DNA from: Azoarcus sp.
GTDB taxonomy: Bacteria; Pseudomonadota; Gammaproteobacteria; Burkholderiales; Rhodocyclaceae
Assembly (NCBI GenBank): GCA_030656215.1
Contig: JAUSOD010000070.1
Span: forward strand, 248,001-312,000
DNA: 64,000 nt
Direction: 5' to 3'
Positions 57,037 to 64,000 of this stretch are shown here, one piece after another. How positions within the stretch are numbered: the stretch's first letter is position 1; every line of letters begins with the position of its first letter. Below the pieces are notes generated by a model. The model was not told where the DNA came from, made no database searches, and worked only from the letters and a program-made list of their open reading frames with translations. Position numbers and translations under genes: made by a program.

Positions 57037-57390
57037 ATGCGAATCGATCTGCATTGTGACGGTGTGGAAGCGGCCCCCGGGCTGCAGGACTACGTGGCCC
57101 GGCGGATGCGTTTTGCCGTCGGCAAATTCAGGGATCACATCCAGTGGGCGCGGATCAAGGTGGCCGATGTGAATGGTCCGAAGGGCGGGACAGACAAACG
57201 CTGCGTGGTGCAGCTGAAATTGCGAAATCTGCCCGACGTGGTGTTTGCGATCACTCAGATTGACGTTCGTGCCGCGGTGGACGAGGCTGCCGACCGGGTT
57301 TCGCGTGTGCTGGCTCAGCGCCTGCGCCGCAGCCGGCGTGTGGAGCATGTCCGCTATCCAGTGGTGGATGCCACCGTGGCACCGGCCTGA
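57037..57390 (+). CDS. Ribosome-hibernation/HPF-RaiA-like protein
   Basis: A 117-residue basic protein with the HPF/RaiA-like S30AE fold. IDLHCDGVEAAPGLQDYVARRM opens the domain. KVADVNGPKGGTDKRCVVQLKLRN and AAVDEAADRVSRVLAQRLRR resemble the two-strand, helix-2 layout of HPF, though the classical ribosome-contacting patch is only partly recognisable. AAGGAG ten bases upstream of MRIDLH decides the start. Known relatives stall or protect ribosomes in stationary phase. Divergent from nhaR, it may be NhaR-controlled. Confidence 0.75.
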   Translation: MRIDLHCDGVEAAPGLQDYVARRMRFAVGKFRDHIQWARIKVADVNGPKGGTDKRCVVQLKLRNLPDVVFAITQIDVRAAVDEAADRVSRVLAQRLRRSRRVEHVRYPVVDATVAPA

Positions 57391-57458
57391 AATCTTCCTG
57401 CAAATTCAAATTAGATCTAGACTGCGGCATTGCCGACAGAAACAAGGAGATTGAACTG

Positions 57459-58124
57459 ATGGAAAATCGAATTGCCTCCATGACCCGGTCGGAAGCCTCG
57501 GTGCTCTCGACCAACAAGGTCATCCGCAACACTTACATGCTGCTGTCCGTGACGCTGGCGTTCTCGGCGCTTACTGCCGGGGTTTCGGTGGCGCTCGGTC
57601 TGCCGCATCCGGGCATTATCCTGACGCTGGTGGGCTATTTTGGCCTGCTGTTCCTGACCACCAAGTTCCGTAACAGCGGGCTGGGCATTCTGTGCGTGTT
57701 CGCGCTGACCGGCTTCATGGGTTACACCCTGGGGCCGATCCTGACCCATTACCTGTCCATGCCCAACGGCAGTCAGGTGGTGATGCAGGCCATGGGTGGT
57801 ACGGCGGCGATTTTCCTCGGCTTGTCGGCCTATGCGCTGACCTCCCGCAAGGATTTCTCCTTCATGGGCGGCTTCCTGATGGTCGGTATCCTGGTGGCCT
57901 TCCTGGCTGGCCTGGGTGCGATCTTCTTCCAGATGCCTGCGCTGTCACTGGCAGTGTCGGCCATGTTCGTGTTGCTGATGTCCGGTCTGATCCTGTATGA
58001 GACCAGCAACATCATCCATGGTGGTGAAACCAACTACGTGATGGCGACTGTCACCCTGTACGTTTCGATCTACAACCTCTTCACCAGCCTGCTGCATCTG
58101 CTGGGGTTCATGAACAACGACTGA
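57459..58124 (+). CDS. Bax inhibitor-1/YccA family membrane protein
   Basis: A 221-residue seven-helix membrane protein of the BI-1/YccA family. Helices include [59 protein letters not shown] and [22 protein letters not shown] at the end, with a conserved [15 protein letters not shown] loop. E. coli YccA modulates FtsH proteolysis of SecY. AAGGAG upstream supports the start. It lies between the HPF-like gene and accA, with a stem-loop after it. Confidence 0.92.
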   Translation: MENRIASMTRSEASVLSTNKVIRNTYMLLSVTLAFSALTAGVSVALGLPHPGIILTLVGYFGLLFLTTKFRNSGLGILCVFALTGFMGYTLGPILTHYLSMPNGSQVVMQAMGGTAAIFLGLSAYALTSRKDFSFMGGFLMVGILVAFLAGLGAIFFQMPALSLAVSAMFVLLMSGLILYETSNIIHGGETNYVMATVTLYVSIYNLFTSLLHLLGFMNND

Positions 58125-58150
58125 CGCGTTTGTGGCACACAGTCGTGCAA

Positions 58151-58179
58151 GGGGGCGACCACCGCAAGGGGTCGCCCCC
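58151..58179 (+). terminator. Hairpin after the YccA-like gene
   Basis: GGGGGCGACC-ACCGCAAGG-GGTCGCCCCC forms a perfect ten-bp stem 26 bases past the stop. It lacks a T-tract, so intrinsic termination may be partial. It is between the YccA-like gene and accA. Confidence 0.55.
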
Positions 58180-58257
58180 TCTGCGTTGACGAGGGGAGGG
58201 GGTCCACTTCTTCGCGAGCGGTTACAATGGCTGACTTTTTTCAACGGGAAAGGTCCG

Positions 58258-59223
58258 ATGAAGACTACCTTTCTGGATTTCGAGCAGGCGATTGCCGAAC
58301 TTGACGGCAAGATCGAGCAACTGCGCTTTGTGCAGGACGACTCCGCGGTCGATATCTCCGAGGAGATTACGCGCCTCGAGAACAAGAGTCAGACGATGAC
58401 CAAGGATCTCTACGCCAAACTCACGCCGTGGCAGATCGCCCAGGTAGCGCGTCATCCGCAGCGTCCCTACACGCTTGATTACGCCCAGCACATCTTCACT
58501 GATTTCGAAGAACTGCATGGCGATCGTGCTTTTGCCGACGACAAGGCGATTGTCGGTGGTCTCGCACGTTTCAACGGGCAAAGTTGCGTTGTCATCGGTC
58601 ACCAGAAGGGCCGCGACACCAAGGAAAAAATCATCCGCAACTTCGGTATGCCGCGCCCCGAGGGCTATCGCAAAGCGATGCGGCTGATGAAGCTGGCCGA
58701 AAAGTTCGGCCTGCCGGTGTTCACCTTTGTCGACACGCCGGGCGCCTACCCCGGCATCGGTGCGGAAGAGCGCGGCCAGTCCGAAGCTATCGGCCACAAC
58801 CTGTACGTGATGGCTGAGCTCAAGGTGCCACTGATCTGCACCATCATCGGCGAAGGCGGCTCTGGCGGCGCGCTGGCGATTGCGGTCGGTGACCAGGTGA
58901 TGATGCTGCAGTACTCGACTTATTCGGTGATCTCGCCCGAAGGCTGCGCGTCCATCCTGTGGAAGAGCGCGGACAAGGCACCCGAGGCGGCCGAAACCAT
59001 GGGTATCACCGCCGCGCGGCTGAAGTCCCTTGGTCTGATCGACAAAATCGTCAGCGAGCCCCTGGGCGGTGCGCATCGCGATCACCGTGCAATGGCGGTA
59101 AGCCTGAAGCGTGCACTGGCCGATGCGCTGCGTCAGGTCGATTCGCTGTCGCCGGCCGAACTGGTGGCGCAGCGCATCGAAAAGCTGATGGGCTACGGCC
59201 GCTTCAAGGAGCAGGCGGCCTGA
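58258..59223 (+). CDS. accA: Acetyl-CoA carboxylase carboxyltransferase, alpha subunit
   Basis: A 321-residue subunit carrying carboxybiotin and, with AccD, transferring CO2 to acetyl-CoA. [20 protein letters not shown] opens the family. [42 protein letters not shown] and [15 protein letters not shown] form the crotonase-type core. MKTTFL was chosen; the ORF track extends far upstream across the hairpin. Followed by tilS after 58 bases, the usual accA-tilS pairing. Confidence 0.97.
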   Translation: MKTTFLDFEQAIAELDGKIEQLRFVQDDSAVDISEEITRLENKSQTMTKDLYAKLTPWQIAQVARHPQRPYTLDYAQHIFTDFEELHGDRAFADDKAIVGGLARFNGQSCVVIGHQKGRDTKEKIIRNFGMPRPEGYRKAMRLMKLAEKFGLPVFTFVDTPGAYPGIGAEERGQSEAIGHNLYVMAELKVPLICTIIGEGGSGGALAIAVGDQVMMLQYSTYSVISPEGCASILWKSADKAPEAAETMGITAARLKSLGLIDKIVSEPLGGAHRDHRAMAVSLKRALADALRQVDSLSPAELVAQRIEKLMGYGRFKEQAA

Positions 59224-59281
59224 GTTTGCGCCCGCCGGGTTTCAGTCCACTGAATTCAAGTCCATTGACTCTGCGCCCGAC

Positions 59282-60619
59282 ATGAGTGCAGCCCTGCTCG
59301 ATACCGTCGCGGAGGTGCTTGTTGCGTCCGGGGTGGGGCCGCACAGCCGACTGTGCTGTGCGCTGTCGGGCGGGGTGGATTCGGTGGTGCTTCTCGATGT
59401 GCTGGTCCGTCTGCGCGAGCGCTTCGGCTACGCGCTGTCGGCCGCCCATGTGCACCATGGCCTGAGCCCCGCGGCCGATACCTGGCTAGGCTTTTGCGCC
59501 GGATACTGCCGCCGGCTGGACGTCCCCCTTTCTTCGTTCCGTGTCGCGGTGCCCCGCGATGATCCGCAGGGGCTTGAGGCGGCGGCGCGGCAGGTCCGCC
59601 ATGCTGCACTCCAGTGTGTCGAGTGCGATTGGCTGGTGTTCGGTCATCATCGCGACGATCAGGCCGAAACCCTGCTGTTCCGCTTGTTTCGAGGTACCGG
59701 CTTGCGTGGGGCAGGGGCGATGCCGGCCGTCGAGCCGCCGGCCGCCGGGGTGCGCGGGAAGCTGCGGCCGTTGCTAGAGCAGGGTCGTACCGCACTCGTT
59801 CAATGGGCGCAGGTGCACGCCATCGACTGGGTCGAGGACGAGAGCAATGGCGATTGCCGGTTTACCCGCAACGACATCCGCCACCGTATCCTGCCGGCGA
59901 TCGAAGTCGCGTTTCCGGCGGCAAGTACGGCGCTCGCGCGGGCCGCCAGCCATTTTCGCGAGGCGAGCGATTTGCTCGACGAATTGGCAGCCGCTGACGA
60001 GCTTGCGTGCGGCGGAGCCTCACTCGAGCGTGTGGCCCTGCTGACCCTGTCCGACGCCCGCATCATCAATCTGCTGCGCTGGCAGGCGCGCCAGCGCGGG
60101 GTGCCTGCGCCGTCCAGCGCACGCCTGCGCGAGGGCTTGCGGCAGTTGCGCGCTGCACCGGCAGCACGTCCCTTGCACCTGCCGCTCGGTGAGCTTGCCT
60201 GCTGCGCTTATCGCGGCCGGGTCTGGCTGGAGCCGGTATTGACGCAAAGCCTTGTGGCCTGTACTTGGCGTGGCGGCGTGGTACCGGGACAGGCGTTGCA
60301 CTGGGGCGGCGGCAGTGTGGTGTTTCGCGCGGTGCCGGGCGCAGGCATCGCACCGTCCGTGCTCGGGCGGGCGATCCAGTGTCGGCTGGTGCCGAGAGCG
60401 CCTGGCCTGCGCTTGCGTCTTGGCCAAGGGCGCCCGAGCCGTACGGTGAAGAACCTGTGCCAGGAGGCTGGGATCCCGGTATGGATGCGGGAGCGCCTGC
60501 CGGTGCTCGAAATTGATGGCGCCACCGTATGGATCGCCGGCATCGGGGTCGATGCCGCCTTCGCCTGCCGGGCCGACGAGCTTGGCATCCTGCCGGAGTG
60601 GCTGCCCTTCAGCTTCTGA
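59282..60619 (+). CDS. tilS: tRNA(Ile)-lysidine synthetase
   Basis: A 445-residue enzyme that modifies C34 of tRNA-Ile(CAU) to lysidine. The PP-loop signature CCALSGGVDSVVLLDVLVRL, HHRDDQAETLLFRLFRGTG and GLRGAGAMPAVE are visible. The substrate-binding and two C-terminal TilS domains (from about residue 215 and 360 on) follow, with LDQRTLR-like text replaced by a divergent RTVKNLCQEAGIPVWMRERLPVL. Its last 11 bases overlap the convergent dctR-like gene. Confidence 0.95.
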   Translation: MSAALLDTVAEVLVASGVGPHSRLCCALSGGVDSVVLLDVLVRLRERFGYALSAAHVHHGLSPAADTWLGFCAGYCRRLDVPLSSFRVAVPRDDPQGLEAAARQVRHAALQCVECDWLVFGHHRDDQAETLLFRLFRGTGLRGAGAMPAVEPPAAGVRGKLRPLLEQGRTALVQWAQVHAIDWVEDESNGDCRFTRNDIRHRILPAIEVAFPAASTALARAASHFREASDLLDELAAADELACGGASLERVALLTLSDARIINLLRWQARQRGVPAPSSARLREGLRQLRAAPAARPLHLPLGELACCAYRGRVWLEPVLTQSLVACTWRGGVVPGQALHWGGGSVVFRAVPGAGIAPSVLGRAIQCRLVPRAPGLRLRLGQGRPSRTVKNLCQEAGIPVWMRERLPVLEIDGATVWIAGIGVDAAFACRADELGILPEWLPFSF

Positions 60620-61214
60620 GCGTGGTCAGTATCTGCGCGAGTTCGACCGCGGATCGTACCTGCATCTTGTCGAACACCCGTGAGCGGTGGGCTTCGACCG
60701 TGCGCATCGAGATCGAGAGCTGGTCCGCAATCACCTTGTTGTACTTGCCTTCCAGAATTAACTCCATCACTTCTCGTTCGCGTGCGGTCAAGGTCGCCAG
60801 ACGGGCTTCCACCGTGCCCCGATCGGCTTCTGCGCGGCGGTGTTCGGCGTCGTGGTCGATCGCACGCTGTACCCGCTCGATCAGTTCGTTGTCGTTGAAC
60901 GGCTTCTCGATGAAGTCGAAGGCCCCCTTCTTGAGCGCCCCGACGGCCATCGGCACGTCGCCGTGGCCGGTGATGAAGATCACCGGCAAGGCGCAATGAC
61001 GTTCGATGAGCGCGTCGAAGCACTCCAGTCCGCTCATGCCTTCCATGCGGATGTCGAGCACGATGCAGCCGCGCCAGTCTGCCTGCCAGGCGGCGAGAAA
61101 TGCCTCGGCGCCCGGCCACAGGGTGCATTCCACCCCGCGGGTGCGGAACTGCCACTGGAGGGCGTCGCGAATCGCTTCGTCGTCGTCGATGATGTGAGCG
61201 CAGGCTGGGCTCAT
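60609..61214 (-). CDS. dctR: DctR-like two-component response regulator
   Basis: A 201-residue FixJ/NarL-type regulator. The receiver (AHIIDDDEAIRDALQWQF, phosphoacceptor in CIVLDIRMEGMSGLE, switch Lys in FDFIEKPFND) is followed by a LuxR-type winged helix (LTAREREVMELILEGKYNKVIADQLSISMRTVEAHRSRV). With the upstream kinase and dctP, this is DctR for C4-dicarboxylate uptake in Rhodobacter-type systems, where sigma-70 type activation is used. Its start overlaps dctS as ATGA. It overlaps tilS at the end. Confidence 0.9.
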   Translation of the reverse strand: MSPACAHIIDDDEAIRDALQWQFRTRGVECTLWPGAEAFLAAWQADWRGCIVLDIRMEGMSGLECFDALIERHCALPVIFITGHGDVPMAVGALKKGAFDFIEKPFNDNELIERVQRAIDHDAEHRRAEADRGTVEARLATLTAREREVMELILEGKYNKVIADQLSISMRTVEAHRSRVFDKMQVRSAVELAQILTTLRS

Positions 61215-63229
61215 GGGCGTTCCGTCGGTAGCGTGAGGATGAAGATGGTACCGCCTGTCGGGTTCGGTTCGAAAGTCAGGCGACCGTGATGCAGTTCGGC
61301 AATCGAGCGGCAGATGTTCAGGCCCATGCCCATGCCCTCGGACTTGGTGGTGAAAAAGGGTTCGAAGAGCCGTTCGACCGTGGCAGCGTCGATGCCGCTG
61401 CCGTGGTCGCAGACCCGAGTCTCCAGGGTGTTGCCGAGCAGGCGGGTGCTGATTGTGATCTCGCGTCGGGCTGCTGGTGTGGCGACCATCGCGTCCATGC
61501 CGTTGCGGATCAGGTTCACCAGGATCTGCTCGATCATCACCGGGTCTGCGGTCAGAGCGGGCAGGTCGGGCGTCAGCTGGCTGCTGATACGCATCTGGCG
61601 CTTGCGTGCATCGGCCTCGATCAGGCCCACCGCGTCGCGGATGACATTGTTGAGATCGAGCGCTTCGCGCTTGGGCTCTGCGCGGCGCACGAAGTCATGC
61701 ACGCGGCGGATGATCTCGCCGGCGCGGCGCGCCTGGCGGCCGATTTTCTCGTGAACGCCGCGCAGTTCGGAGGGGTCGACCTGGCCGGCATCCAGACGAT
61801 TAATGCAGCCGGTGTTATAGCTGGAGATTGCAGCCAGCGGTTGGTTGAGCTCATGCGCAAGGGTGGAGGCCATCTCGCCCATGGTGACCAGGCGGGACGT
61901 GGCCTGCAGGCGCTCGTCCTGCTGGCGCGCAAGCTCCATGGCCCGCTTCTGCTCGGTGATGTCGAGTACCGAACCCATCCAGCCGCTGTGACGCCCTTCG
62001 GGATCGATCAGCGGGGCCTCGAAGATCAGGGCGTCGAAGCGCTCGCCGTTCTTGCGCCGCAACGAGACCTCGAGTCCGTCAGTGGGCGTACCGCCCCTCA
62101 TCACCATGTCGTGCACTTCCAGGGTGTGCTCCAGCTGGTCGAGGTCCCAGTAGGGCATCGGTGGGGTGGCTCCGACAAGCTCCTCGGCGCTGAACCCGGT
62201 CATGCGGCAGAACGCCGGGTTTACGTGGGTAATTCGGCCTTCCCGGTCGCGTGCGCGCAGCCCGGTGATGACCGAGTCTTCCATTGCCTTGCGGAAGGCC
62301 GATTCATGGCGCAATGCTTGTTCGGCCGCCTGCCGCCTGGCGAGCTGGCGCCGCAACTGCCATACGCTCCATACGATGATGACGCCAAACAGCACGATGG
62401 ACGCGATCAGCAGCACCGGCATCCAGCGTGTCTCGCCCTTGTAGGCGGTGATCTGCAGCGTCAGTCCGTGGCCGGGAGGTTCGAAGGGTGTGGTGTAGCT
62501 GCGGTAGGTCGCCAGGGGCGCGATTTTCGACTTGGCTGCGATCTCTTTGCCATCGGGGTCGAGCACCGCCACCCGATAGCGCTCCGAAAACCACCACGGT
62601 AGTTCGCGAACGACCAGGTCGGAGAGCGAATACACGGCCACGACTACCCCAAGGAAGGCGTCGTCGGACCAGGTGGGGACATGTACCTCGAAATTGAATT
62701 TTCCGCCGACTACCGGGTAGGCCGGGCCATAGACCGGTCTTCCCACCGCCCGTGCCAGCTTCATGACCGATTCGGCGGGTACGGTGCCGTCAGCTTCACC
62801 GACCAGACCGCTGTCGGTCTGCGGCGGCAGTGCGCCCTTCAGCCGACCGTGCTGGTCGAGCCAGAGCACGCGCACAATGCCTCTATCCTGACTCATCAGC
62901 TGGCGCAACTGGGCTTCGGTCTGGGAGGAGGGGCGATCGGCGCGCAGCAGGTCCAGTCCGACCTGTTGCAAAAGGGCTTCGTTGCGGTCAAGCTGAAAGC
63001 GCAGATTTTGCTCCATCCACAGGACATCGGTAATCAGCGAGGTCTGTTGTTCCTCGGCGTCATACTCGCGAGTCATCCAGACCAGCAGCGCAATGGTTGC
63101 CAGAAAGAGGGCGAGGACGAAATAGGGTAGCCGGCCAATCCAGCGGCCGCGGCGGTTGGCCGAATTGTCCTGCGTCGAGATGGCCGGTAACAGGGGCATG
63201 GGCGGCGGGGGGTGTCGAGTGGAGTGCAT
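61211..63229 (-). CDS. dctS: DctS-like sensor histidine kinase
   Basis: A 672-residue membrane histidine kinase. TM1 (about 36-52, YFVLALFLATIALLVWM), a periplasmic double-Cache-like domain (about 55-265), TM2 (about 268-290, WMPVLLIASIVLFGVIIVW), a PAS domain (about 310-430), and the HisKA with phospho-His in ASTLAHELNQPLAAISSY, then HATPase N/G boxes (VNLIRNGMDAM, DHGSGI, GMGLNICRSI). DctS of Rhodobacter has this architecture and senses C4-dicarboxylates. An internal Met ten codons in is an alternative start. Confidence 0.9.
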   Translation of the reverse strand: MHSTRHPPPPMPLLPAISTQDNSANRRGRWIGRLPYFVLALFLATIALLVWMTREYDAEEQQTSLITDVLWMEQNLRFQLDRNEALLQQVGLDLLRADRPSSQTEAQLRQLMSQDRGIVRVLWLDQHGRLKGALPPQTDSGLVGEADGTVPAESVMKLARAVGRPVYGPAYPVVGGKFNFEVHVPTWSDDAFLGVVVAVYSLSDLVVRELPWWFSERYRVAVLDPDGKEIAAKSKIAPLATYRSYTTPFEPPGHGLTLQITAYKGETRWMPVLLIASIVLFGVIIVWSVWQLRRQLARRQAAEQALRHESAFRKAMEDSVITGLRARDREGRITHVNPAFCRMTGFSAEELVGATPPMPYWDLDQLEHTLEVHDMVMRGGTPTDGLEVSLRRKNGERFDALIFEAPLIDPEGRHSGWMGSVLDITEQKRAMELARQQDERLQATSRLVTMGEMASTLAHELNQPLAAISSYNTGCINRLDAGQVDPSELRGVHEKIGRQARRAGEIIRRVHDFVRRAEPKREALDLNNVIRDAVGLIEADARKRQMRISSQLTPDLPALTADPVMIEQILVNLIRNGMDAMVATPAARREITISTRLLGNTLETRVCDHGSGIDAATVERLFEPFFTTKSEGMGMGLNICRSIAELHHGRLTFEPNPTGGTIFILTLPTERP

Positions 63230-63383
63230 TGATACGCTTTATGAGGCCATCTGTGATTATGCGGTATTCCACAATTGCGGCGTTTGCCTGTCCAGAACAA
63301 TACTGCAGCACTTTCCGCCGGATGTGTCTGTCCCGGAGGTCCTTGCTACAGGCCGATCGAGCGCCTTTGTAACAGGGTCAAAA

Positions 63384-63398
63384 ACGCATTCAATGCGT
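63384..63398. promoter_or_regulatory. Perfect palindrome upstream of dctP
   Basis: ACGCATT-C-AATGCGT is a perfect 7-1-7 inverted repeat, 27 bases before the dctP start. A weak TTGCTA-N17-TTTGTA promoter lies just upstream. It is a candidate DctR operator in the 196-base divergent gap; the rest of the gap is unresolved. Confidence 0.5.
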
Positions 63399-63425
63399 AC
63401 GTTGTTCAAACTGGAGGAGTGAGAA

Positions 63426-64000
63426 ATGAAAGTTCGTGCAATCCTGCTGGGTCTTGTTGCCGCCGGCCTGACCGCCACCGCAGCAGCCGCCGATCCGATC
63501 GTGATCAAGTTCAGCCACGTGGTCGCCACCGACACCCCCAAGGGCAAAGCCGCCGTAAAGTTCAAGGAACTCGCCGAGCAGTACACCAACGGTGCGGTCA
63601 AGGTCGAAGTCTACGCCAACAGCACCCTGTACAAGGACAAGGAAGAGATGGAGGCGCTGCAACTGGGCGCCGTGCAACTGCTGGCCCCGTCGCTGGCCAA
63701 GTTCGGCCCGCTCGGCGTGCGTGAATTCGAGGTGTTCGATCTCCCCTACATCTTCAATGGCCAAGAAGCGCTCAACAAGATCACCACCGGCCCGGTCGGC
63801 GCTCAACTGCTGTCCAAGCTCGAGCCCAAGGGCATCAAGGGTCTGGCGTACTGGGACAACGGTTTCAAGTCCTTCTCCGCCAACACGCCGATCCTGAAGC
63901 CGGAGGACCTGCGCGGCAAGAAGATGCGCATCCAGTCGTCCAAGGTGCTCGAGGAGCAGATGCGCGAGATCAAGGCGCTGCCGCAGGTGATGGCCTTCTC
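63426..64000 (+). CDS. dctP: TRAP transporter substrate-binding protein DctP (partial)
   Basis: The first 191 codons of a TRAP-type extracytoplasmic solute receptor; the gene continues past the window edge and is not in the ORF track. The signal peptide is MKVRAILLGLVAAGLTATAAAADP. The mature part starts IVIKFSHVVATDTPKGKAAVKFKELAEQYT, the family opening, and continues FDLPYIFNGQEAL and GFKSFSANTPILKPEDLRGKKMRIQ, where the Arg-containing KKMRIQ element binds the carboxylate. GGAGGAG is an excellent ribosome site. Divergent from dctS-dctR, so probably C4-dicarboxylate responsive. dctQM are expected just outside. Confidence 0.95.
   Translation, partial: MKVRAILLGLVAAGLTATAAAADPIVIKFSHVVATDTPKGKAAVKFKELAEQYTNGAVKVEVYANSTLYKDKEEMEALQLGAVQLLAPSLAKFGPLGVREFEVFDLPYIFNGQEALNKITTGPVGAQLLSKLEPKGIKGLAYWDNGFKSFSANTPILKPEDLRGKKMRIQSSKVLEEQMREIKALPQVMAF

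Noticed and set aside
63230-63425. Sigma-54 promoter upstream of dctP
   Set aside because: No GG-N10-GC element with the right spacing was found; DctS/DctR of this type does not need sigma-54.

Overview
The window is a contiguous piece of a GC-rich proteobacterial chromosome. Gene content and order (mraZ-to-ftsZ-lpxC division/wall cluster without murB, rsmI/yraN/SIS/BON cluster, secDF-yajC-tgt-queA, malonyl-CoA decarboxylase, DctS/DctR/DctP C4-dicarboxylate uptake, an Irr-like Fur protein) best fit a betaproteobacterium of the Rhodocyclales (Azoarcus/Thauera/Aromatoleum type). That placement is inference from remembered family resemblance, not from a search. No insertion sequence, prophage, CRISPR array or integron was seen; most of the window is core genome.

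Region 1 (1-3.5 kb) is an iron region: an Irr-like Fur-family regulator on the plus strand, facing a minus-strand run hemP - bfd - truncated bfr - 47-codon membrane ORF - tonB - exbB - exbD, with a Fur-box-like site upstream of hemP. Region 2 (3.5-9 kb, minus) is the most accessory-looking part: malonyl-CoA decarboxylase, then a membrane PAS-GGDEF-EAL protein whose cyclase half looks dead, an outer-membrane barrel and a small PstS-like periplasmic protein, all overlapping or nearly so. I infer a periplasm-sensing c-di-GMP module. Region 3 (9-25 kb) holds housekeeping genes: lgt, yceH, a PfkB kinase, dgkA, prmA, accC-accB, aroQ, a TlpA-like thioredoxin, mpl, dolP-like, gmhA/diaA-like, yraN, rsmI and pyrC, ending with the RNase P RNA gene.

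Region 4 (25-43 kb) is the dcw cluster: mraZ rsmH ftsL ftsI murE murF mraY murD ftsW murG murC ddl ftsQ ftsA ftsZ lpxC, nearly all joined by 4-base stop/start overlaps. It is preceded by a classical promoter and four 10-bp-phased MraZ operator repeats. murB is absent. A strong hairpin separates ftsZ from lpxC. Region 5 (43-60.6 kb) contains a DciA-like gene, secA, argJ, apaG, purB, a DUF2322 gene, secF-secD-yajC, tgt-queA, tRNA-Leu(CAA), nhaR, a hibernation-factor-like gene, a YccA/BI-1 membrane protein, accA and tilS. Region 6 (60.6-64 kb) is a dctS-dctR two-component pair divergent from dctP, which runs off the window end.

Functionally the window joins envelope biogenesis (peptidoglycan precursors, divisome, LpxC, Lgt, Sec translocase, acetyl-CoA carboxylase subunits) with translation and tRNA modification and with two environmental modules, iron/heme uptake and C4-dicarboxylate uptake. 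The most interesting non-standard signals are the truncated bacterioferritin and small ORF inside the iron operon, the PstS-like/porin/EAL module, the phased MraZ sites, several perfect inverted repeats at promoters (rnpB, mpl, nhaR/hpf, dctP), and divergent start codons sharing one CATG.
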